10,202 bases of DNA from Alteromonadaceae bacterium (GTDB lineage Bacteria > Pseudomonadota > Gammaproteobacteria > Pseudomonadales > Oleiphilaceae), in assembly GCA_013393545.1 (NCBI GenBank), contig JABXHG010000599.1, positions 1 to 10,202 on the forward strand, in the 5' to 3' direction. Of the stretch, positions 5,150-10,202 are shown in pieces. Under the pieces are notes generated by a model. The model searched no databases, was not told the origin of the DNA, and worked only from the letters and a program-made list of their open reading frames with translations. Positions within the stretch are counted from its first letter, which is position 1, and every line of letters starts with the position of its first letter. A program made the translations under genes and the position numbers.

Positions 5150-7623
5150 AACAGGAGCATCGGAGACACGCTTAACACCGGTCGCAACTGCCATCGACCG
5201 AACAGGGCCAGCAACACCGCGCTGATCAGCGGCAATGGCACCACAACCTGCCAATGCCAGCCAAAATTGCCGTCAAACATTCGCGACTGCAGTACGTACA
5301 CCGCCGCCTCGGCAGCCGCCACCCCCAGCACACCGGCCAGCAAACCCAGCACAGCGAACTCCAGCATGGTGCTGCGCACCAGCAATGATTGACGACCACC
5401 GAGGGTGCGAATCAGGGCACCTTCGCGCTGGCGATCACGCAGGGTGGCACTCACCACCGCCGCCATCACCACCAGGGCTGCCGCCAATATCAGGGCCAGA
5501 ATGGCTTCGATAGCCTGAGTCACCTGACGGACGATTTCCTGAATGCGCTCGATGATATGATCCACTTCCAGCACTGACACAGTCGGGAATTGTCGGGAAA
5601 ACTCCCCCAGAGCGCCCTTACTGTCCGTCGGTAAATAAAAGCTGGTAATCCAGGTGGCCGGCATATCGGTCAGGCCGCCTTCCGGCGGGAAGGCGATGTA
5701 GAAATTGGGCTTCATGCTGTCCCACTGCACTGTGCGAATGCTCACCACCGGCTCAGTCACTTTCGCCGAACCGATGGTAAAGGTCAGCCGGTCTCCCAAC
5801 TCCAGGCCCAGGCGTTCAGCAAGGTCCGCCTCAACCGAAACGCCGTCGGTATCCCCCTCGCCAAACCACTGGCCACGAACAATATTGTTGTCTTCGGGCA
5901 GCTGGTCCATCCAGGTCAGATTAAGTTCGCGGTTCAGGGCATTGATGCGTTCATCCTTGCTGACTGCCTCCTTGACCGGCTCGCCGTTCAGTTCAGTCAG
6001 TCGGCCACGGACCATCGGATACAGGTTTTCCAACGGTGCGTTGCGCGCCTGCCAGAAGCTTTCGACCTGCTCTACCGATTCCGGCCCGATGTTGATCAAG
6101 AAGTGGTTCGGCGCGTCCTCTGGCAGTTGAGTCTGCCAGTCGCTTAACAGCGACGTGCGCACCAGAATCAGGGTCGCTGCCAGCATGATGGTCATGGCGA
6201 ACACCGACAGTTGCGCAAGACTGGCCTGGCGGTGGCGATATAACCCGACAAAGGCCAAGCGCCAGGCATTACCGCCACCACGTACCCGGCGCAGCAGGGC
6301 CATCATCAGCAGGCCCATCAGCGCCAGAATGGCCAGCAGCAGCACCAGACCACCCAAAAGGGCAACCACCAGCACCAGCTCGCCGGCATACAGCCAGACC
6401 AGGCCAAAGATCGCGGCCAGGGCTATGGCCAGATCCGGCAACGCCTGGCGACCGGTTTCGCCCGGCTGCGCACGCAACACGCGCATGGCGGGAACATGCC
6501 GCAAACGGCGAATGGGCGGGTAGGCAAACGCGAACAGGGAAACCAGCGCGGTCAGCAGCGCGGGTAACAAGGCCGCTGGGTCAAAGTGCATCTCCACCGG
6601 CCGCTCCAGGGCATCTCCCAACAGACTGACCAACAACCAGAACAGTGGCAGCGCCACCAGCAAGCCACCGATGATTCCGGTCGCGCCCCACAGGGCCAGC
6701 CGGCGCAAATACAGCCGCCCTATACCACGCCCCTGTAAACCCAGGGTTTTAAGCAGAGCCACGGTATCCCGCTGGGACAATGCATACTGACGACTGGCAA
6801 CCGCAACCGCCACGGCAGCCAGAAGCACCGCAAGACTGCCACCCAGCAACAGGAAACGCTCGGCCCGGTCGAACGAGCGGGAGAAAGTCTCGCCCTCGCG
6901 TACGCCTTCCCATTCATGGCTGGGTTCCAGCTGTGGCTCCAGCCATTGATAGTACTGGTCAAGCATCGCTTCGGTGCCGGCAAACAGGTAGACCAGCTCA
7001 ACCCGGCTGCCCTCCTGCACGGCGCCGGTGTCGGCCACGTCATCTACATGCATCATCACGCGCGGAGCCAGTGACGACAGGCGGAAACCTCCATCCGGCT
7101 CGCGTATCAGCAACGCCGCCACTTCCAGTTCCCGCTCACCGACGGACAGGGTGTCACCAATGTTCAAATCCAGTAACCGCAACAATCGGGGATTAACCCA
7201 GACCTGCCCCGGCTGAGGGCCGGCTGCCAGGGTTTCTCGCTGGCCGCCAGGCTCCTGGCGCTGGATCTCCACTTCGCCGCGCAACGGGTATTCATTGCTG
7301 ACCGCCTTGATGGAGGCCATCTGGAAACCATCCTGACCGGAAATCATGGTGGAGAATTCCACCATGCGCCCCGTTTCCAGCCCCCGGGCCCGCGCCTCAT
7401 CCAGCCAGTTGTCCGGGATGGGCCGGCCATTTTCCGCCTCCAGCTGACGGTCTGCGGCAAGAAACGAACTGGCAGACGACACCAGCGTGCGCTGTAGCTG
7501 GCCGGCGAACAGCGCAATGGTGGCCACGGTGGCGACAGCAATCACCAGCGCCACCAGAACCACACGGACATCCCGCTCACGCAGGTCCCGGCGAACGGAC
7601 ATAAGCTTTTCCGCAGCCTGCAT
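5134..7623 (-). CDS. ybbP: ABC transporter permease, FtsX/MacB type (YbbP)
   Basis: Inner-membrane permease of 829 residues, close to the ~800 usual for YbbP. TM1 is at about 21-40 and is followed by a large periplasmic domain. The first FtsX-type membrane block begins near residue 256 (LLLGGSLAVLLAAVAVAVA) and runs through several helices. A central hydrophobic pair follows (LVLVVALLGGLVLLLAILALMGLLMM), then a second periplasmic domain. The second FtsX block runs from about 703 (ILALILAAALVVMAAVV) to the C-terminus. The frame is open further upstream, but ATG at 7621-7623 is the right start: it overlaps the ybbA stop (TGATG) and has AGGTGA a few bases before it. It pairs with YbbA. Type VII-like ABC systems of this kind usually move lipids or envelope molecules or do mechanical work in the periplasm; the substrate of YbbAP is not settled. 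Confidence 0.93.
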   Translation of the reverse strand: MQAAEKLMSVRRDLRERDVRVVLVALVIAVATVATIALFAGQLQRTLVSSASSFLAADRQLEAENGRPIPDNWLDEARARGLETGRMVEFSTMISGQDGFQMASIKAVSNEYPLRGEVEIQRQEPGGQRETLAAGPQPGQVWVNPRLLRLLDLNIGDTLSVGERELEVAALLIREPDGGFRLSSLAPRVMMHVDDVADTGAVQEGSRVELVYLFAGTEAMLDQYYQWLEPQLEPSHEWEGVREGETFSRSFDRAERFLLLGGSLAVLLAAVAVAVASRQYALSQRDTVALLKTLGLQGRGIGRLYLRRLALWGATGIIGGLLVALPLFWLLVSLLGDALERPVEMHFDPAALLPALLTALVSLFAFAYPPIRRLRHVPAMRVLRAQPGETGRQALPDLAIALAAIFGLVWLYAGELVLVVALLGGLVLLLAILALMGLLMMALLRRVRGGGNAWRLAFVGLYRHRQASLAQLSVFAMTIMLAATLILVRTSLLSDWQTQLPEDAPNHFLINIGPESVEQVESFWQARNAPLENLYPMVRGRLTELNGEPVKEAVSKDERINALNRELNLTWMDQLPEDNNIVRGQWFGEGDTDGVSVEADLAERLGLELGDRLTFTIGSAKVTEPVVSIRTVQWDSMKPNFYIAFPPEGGLTDMPATWITSFYLPTDSKGALGEFSRQFPTVSVLEVDHIIERIQEIVRQVTQAIEAILALILAAALVVMAAVVSATLRDRQREGALIRTLGGRQSLLVRSTMLEFAVLGLLAGVLGVAAAEAAVYVLQSRMFDGNFGWHWQVVVPLPLISAVLLALFGRWQLRPVLSVSPMLLLRRLE

Positions 7624-8351
7624 CAGCTCACCTGCTCCCGGGCCGCTGTCGGCTCCGTCAACACGCCAGCTTCTATGTGCAGTTGCCGGCCGCACCGGGC
7701 CGCCAGGTGCTCGTCGTGGGTTACCATCACCAGGGTGGTCCCCTGCTCCCGGTTGAGCTCCATCAGGAGATCAGACACCGCCTGGCCGGTGCGGTTATCG
7801 AGGTTACCGGTAGGTTCATCGGCGAACAGCACCACCGGTTCCGAGGCAAAAGCACGGGCAATGGCCACCCGCTGTTGTTCACCGCCGGACAACTGCCTGG
7901 GCGTGTGATTCAGGCGTTCGCCCAGCCCCACCCGCTCGAGCAGCTCCCGGGCCCGGCCTTCCGGGGCTTCGATGCCAGCCAGCTCCAGCGGCAACATAAC
8001 GTTTTCCAAAGCACTGAGCGCCGGCAGCAGTTGAAACGACTGGAACACAAACCCCACCCGGCTGGCCCGCAAACGCGCACGCTCGTCCTCACTGAGCTGG
8101 CTGATTTGCGCGCCATCCAGTTCAACCACGCCCTCGGTGGGGGTGTCCAACCCGGCCAGCAAACCCAGCAAGGTGGTTTTGCCAGAGCCGGAACGGCCAA
8201 CAATAGCGACCGACTCGCCACGATTGATTTCCAGATTGACCCCTTGCAAGATCGTCAGCGTATCCGTTTCCAGGCTGACGCGATGGCCAAGCCCGGACAC
8301 CCGTAACATCGGGCGGCTCTGGTTTGCGTTAAACTCTGTCATCTGGTTCAC
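7623..8351 (-). CDS. ybbA: ABC transporter ATP-binding protein (YbbA)
   Basis: Cytosolic ATPase of 242 residues in the LolD/MacB group, driving the YbbP permease encoded directly after it. All nucleotide-site motifs are present: Walker A GRSGSGKTT at 52-60 (Lys58), Q-loop Gln104, signature LSGGEQQR at 154-161, Walker B VVLFADE with Asp178 and Glu179, D-loop NLD at 183-185 and switch His212. The start is GTG at 8349-8351, favoured by AAGGGAG 5 bases upstream; the in-frame ATG at 8342 would be 14 bases away, too far. The stop overlaps the ybbP start by one base (TGATG). The gene is divergent from tesA across 60 bases. Confidence 0.95.
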   Translation of the reverse strand: MNQMTEFNANQSRPMLRVSGLGHRVSLETDTLTILQGVNLEINRGESVAIVGRSGSGKTTLLGLLAGLDTPTEGVVELDGAQISQLSEDERARLRASRVGFVFQSFQLLPALSALENVMLPLELAGIEAPEGRARELLERVGLGERLNHTPRQLSGGEQQRVAIARAFASEPVVLFADEPTGNLDNRTGQAVSDLLMELNREQGTTLVMVTHDEHLAARCGRQLHIEAGVLTEPTAAREQVS

Positions 8352-8356
8352 AGTGG

Positions 8357-8363
8357 CTCCCTT
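8357..8363 (-). promoter_or_regulatory. Ribosome binding site that selects the GTG start of ybbA
   Basis: Minus-strand AAGGGAG stands 5 bases before GTG 8351 and 14 before the later ATG 8342. The spacing points to GTG as the initiator. I could not find convincing -35/-10 pairs for either gene in the 60-base ybbA-tesA gap. Confidence 0.6.
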
Positions 8364-8411
8364 GGCTGCTCACAGGTTTCAATCAATTACTGCGAGGGTT
8401 AGCAGGTTATT

Positions 8412-9047
8412 ATGCATACGGCTTCAATGTATCTCAGATCATTTCTGATCGCCTTGTTCATGCTGTTGGCATTGCCGGTAGCTGCCAGCCAGAACACCTT
8501 GCTGGTACTGGGCGACAGCCTGAGCGCCGCCTACGGCGTGCCGACCCAAACGGCTTGGGTCCAGCTGCTGCAAAACCGCCTGGAGAAGGAGAATCCCGGG
8601 TGGCAGGTGGTGAACGCCAGTATCAGCGGCGAAACCACCGATGGCGGACTGCGTCGCTTGCCCCGCCTGCTGGAGAAGCACAACCCGGAGCTGGTGGTCA
8701 TTGAACTGGGCGGCAACGATGGCCTGCGCGGCTTTCCGCCAGACGTTATTGAAAGCAATCTGGCCGACATGGTCGAGCAGGTCAAAAGTGCCGGCGCCAC
8801 GCCCTTTCTGGTCGGCATGAAAATGCCGCCCAACTACGGCAGAAGCTACAACCAGGCGTTTACCCGCATCTACCAGTCCGTTTCCGACAGGTATGGAGCA
8901 ACTCTGGTTCCCTTCTTTCTGGAAGGCATTTATAACCAGGACGGCATGATGCAGGGAGATGGCATTCACCCGACCGAGCAGGCTCAGCCGCTATTACTCG
9001 ACAACGTTTGGCCCCGACTGGAACCACTGCTATCCGGCGATGCCTGA
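8412..9047 (+). CDS. tesA: Multifunctional acyl-CoA thioesterase I / lysophospholipase (TesA), SGNH hydrolase
   Basis: Periplasmic GDSL/SGNH esterase of 211 residues that in relatives cleaves acyl-CoA, lysophospholipid and other esters. The signal peptide is SFLIALFMLLALPVAA, and the mature protein starts around residues 25-27. All four SGNH blocks are present: GDSLS with nucleophile Ser36, Gly73 in SGETT, Asn102 in GGNDGLR, and Asp183 and His186 in GDGIHPT. ATG 8412 has AGG 5 bases upstream; ATG 8427 is a possible alternative. The gene is divergent from ybbA-ybbP, the same order as in E. coli, which supports all three names. Its last 18 bases overlap the end of the convergent hydrolase gene. 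Confidence 0.95.
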   Translation: MHTASMYLRSFLIALFMLLALPVAASQNTLLVLGDSLSAAYGVPTQTAWVQLLQNRLEKENPGWQVVNASISGETTDGGLRRLPRLLEKHNPELVVIELGGNDGLRGFPPDVIESNLADMVEQVKSAGATPFLVGMKMPPNYGRSYNQAFTRIYQSVSDRYGATLVPFFLEGIYNQDGMMQGDGIHPTEQAQPLLLDNVWPRLEPLLSGDA

Positions 9048-9998
9048 AAAAAACCGGACAGCACGCTGTTCGGACCAGTAAAGGCCGTTGCCCGATCGCT
9101 GCACGAAGCCCACATGCCCGCCCCATCGGGGCACTTCCATCCGCACGCAGGGGCCCAACACATCCGCCGATTGAGGATAGCAGTCGGCCGATAAAAACGG
9201 ATCGTCCGCGGCATTAACCAGCAGCGCTGGCACCCGAATATCCTTCAGTCTTGGCAACGCGGAACAGCTTTGCCAGTAGTGATCGGCACTCTCGAAACCG
9301 TGCAGGGGCGCGGTATAGCGATTATCAAACTGCTGAAAATTGCGGATCCGCTCAAATCCCGTGGTATCGATAACTTCTGGAAACGATTGGGCCTTCGCCT
9401 GCATTTTCTCCCGCAGGTCCTGCAAAAAACGCTGCATGTAGATTTTCCGGCTCGGCAACGCCAACACCCGGGCGCTGCCAGCCAGATCCACCGGCACTGA
9501 ATAGGCCACCGCGCTCCCCAAACGTTGATCTGCATAACGACCCAGCTGAGCCAGATACAGCAGAGTCAGGTTGCCGCCCATGCTGAAGCCGGCCAGATCA
9601 AGGCGGCGGTAGCTCCCGCGTAATGCGTGGCTGACAACCACGTGAAGGTCTTCGGTGGCACCACTGTGGTAAAAACGGGGCTGGCTGTTCATCACCCCAC
9701 CGCAGGAGCGAAAGTTCCACGCCAATACGTCCCAACCCTGAAGCATCAGGGCTCGCGCCATACCCAACATGTAGGGCCGACGACTGTTGCCCTCCAGTCC
9801 ATGTGATAATACCACCAGCCGGTCACTGCCCTGCCGGTACCAATCCAGATGCAATTCATCGCCATCGGGCGTGGCCAGCACCTCTTCAACCGGCTTGATC
9901 ATCGGCACTCGCCGGAACAGGCTCGGCCAGATGGACTGCACGTGGCCGTTGCGCAGCCAGACCGGCGGGCGGTATGCGAAGCCTTTCTCTTTGATCAA
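9030..9998 (-). CDS. YheT-family alpha/beta hydrolase
   Basis: Predicted cytosolic alpha/beta-fold esterase of 322 residues, like E. coli YheT. The N-terminal YRPPVWLRNGHVQSIWP and FRSCGG (96-101) are family hallmarks. Catalytic features are HGLEG at 66-70 (oxyanion loop), nucleophile Ser139 in GFSMGG, acid Asp266 (or 265) in NAADDPFL, and His295 in GGHVGF. The physiological substrate is unknown. The start is TTG at 9996-9998: an in-frame TAA sits two codons upstream and the next ATG (codon 33) would remove the conserved N-terminus. The 3' end overlaps the tesA 3' end by 18 bases. I give no symbol because YheT-family naming outside enterics is loose. Confidence 0.92.
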   Translation of the reverse strand: MIKEKGFAYRPPVWLRNGHVQSIWPSLFRRVPMIKPVEEVLATPDGDELHLDWYRQGSDRLVVLSHGLEGNSRRPYMLGMARALMLQGWDVLAWNFRSCGGVMNSQPRFYHSGATEDLHVVVSHALRGSYRRLDLAGFSMGGNLTLLYLAQLGRYADQRLGSAVAYSVPVDLAGSARVLALPSRKIYMQRFLQDLREKMQAKAQSFPEVIDTTGFERIRNFQQFDNRYTAPLHGFESADHYWQSCSALPRLKDIRVPALLVNAADDPFLSADCYPQSADVLGPCVRMEVPRWGGHVGFVQRSGNGLYWSEQRAVRFFSGIAG

Positions 9999-10005
9999 AT
10001 TTTAA

Positions 10006-10011
10006 CCTTTT
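10006..10011 (-). promoter_or_regulatory. Ribosome binding site supporting the TTG start of the YheT-type hydrolase
   Basis: Minus-strand AAAAGG lies 7 bases before TTG 9998, and the in-frame stop TAA (10002-10004) lies between them. Together they make TTG the only start that keeps the family N-terminus. Confidence 0.65.
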
Positions 10012-10022
10012 AATTCAGGGGG

Positions 10023-10051
10023 TTGACGGCGGCCGTCACAGCACTTAGTAT
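10023..10051 (+). promoter_or_regulatory. Sigma-70 promoter of the tRNA gene
   Basis: TTGACG (10023-10028) and TAGTAT (10046-10051) are separated by exactly 17 bases, so transcription would start near 10058, some 13 bases before the tRNA. The -35 overlaps a small palindrome, GACGGC-G-GCCGTC (10025-10037), which could be an operator or chance in GC-rich DNA. Confidence 0.75.
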
Positions 10052-10070
10052 ACGCACATCTCGACGATGT

Positions 10071-10143
10071 TCCCCGATAGCTCAGTTGGTAGAGCCACCG
10101 ACTGGTAATCCCGTTGTGCCTGGTTCGAGCCCAGCCCGCGGAG
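10071..10143 (+). tRNA. tRNA-Asn-like gene with a damaged 3' half (anticodon reads GGT)
   Basis: The 5' part is a canonical tRNA-Asn: acceptor TCCCCGA (10071-10077), D-arm GCTCAGTTGGTAGAGC (10080-10095), and loop CTGGTAA (10102-10108) with TTCGAGC in the T-loop position. The total of 73 bases is exactly right. However, the anticodon reads GGT where Asn needs GTT, the anticodon stem (ACCGA with TCCCG) has three mismatches, the T-stem closing pair is C-C, and the 3' acceptor strand CCGCGGA mispairs with TCCCCGA at two places. The discriminator G is followed by CCC, not CCA. The body says Asn; the literal anticodon would say Thr. Given similar decay at the other end of the window, base errors near the contig end are the likeliest cause; a true pseudogene is the alternative. 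Confidence 0.65.
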
Positions 10144-10202
10144 CCCCTGCTTCCCAAACACCCCTGACCAACACCAACGGCTCTTTTCGTTTTCTCCCTC
10201 AC
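10144..10202. other. Region after the tRNA, no gene; possible remnant of a terminator
   Basis: CCCCTGACC (10161-10169) is followed after a short gap by GGCTCTTTTCGTTTTCT, which has the layout of a hairpin plus T-run, but the two arms do not pair as written. An open frame on the minus strand here is a tRNA and leader shadow. The sequence may be unreliable. Confidence 0.25.

Noticed and set aside
7624..7695. N-terminal 24-residue extension of YbbP
   Set aside because: The TGATG overlap plus AGGTGA just upstream fix the start at 7623; the extension overlaps ybbA coding sequence.
10071..10143. Call as tRNA-Thr (GGT)
   Set aside because: The acceptor and D-arm match tRNA-Asn, and the GGT comes from one base in a clearly damaged region.

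Overview
The window is about 60% GC and looks like a chromosomal piece of a marine gammaproteobacterium, most like Marinobacter by the feel of the proteins. This is judged from family recognition, not from a search. It is dense housekeeping and envelope DNA with small gaps and many 1-4 base stop/start overlaps. I see no transposase, phage gene or CRISPR array.

Layout, left to right. (1) 1-990, minus: the N-terminal half of the chaperone gene htpG, running off the left edge; its last ~110 bases no longer read like HtpG. (2) 991-1295: the htpG leader region. It holds a ribosome site, a ~200-bp fold-back element with perfect 29-bp inverted arms (1025-1222), and just beyond it a good heat-shock (sigma-32) promoter pointing at htpG. 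(3) 1296-2931, minus: a three-gene chain joined by two ATGA overlaps, made of a DUF599 membrane protein and two different PaaI-type hotdog thioesterases. (4) 3077-5127, plus: an M48 zinc-metalloprotease lipoprotein with C-terminal TPRs, coupled by ATGA to an orphan periplasmic solute-binding protein. (5) 5134-8351, minus: ybbP and ybbA, an FtsX/MacB-type ABC transporter. (6) 8412-9047, plus: tesA, divergent from ybbA exactly as in E. coli. (7) 9030-9998, minus: a YheT-type alpha/beta hydrolase with a TTG start, whose 3' end overlaps the tesA 3' end. (8) 10023-10143, plus: a good sigma-70 promoter in front of a tRNA-Asn-like gene whose 3' half is damaged.

How they work together: YbbA and YbbP form one transporter and share a divergent control region with the periplasmic esterase TesA. 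The M48 lipoprotein and the solute-binding protein are made from one message and both act outside the inner membrane. The two thioesterases and DUF599 are clearly co-translated, but their shared task is unknown.

The two most notable points are the large hairpin element lying between the heat-shock promoter and the htpG start, and the parallel decay of recognisable sequence in the last ~110 bases at both ends. The decay suggests that the window ends are low-quality contig ends rather than real mutations.
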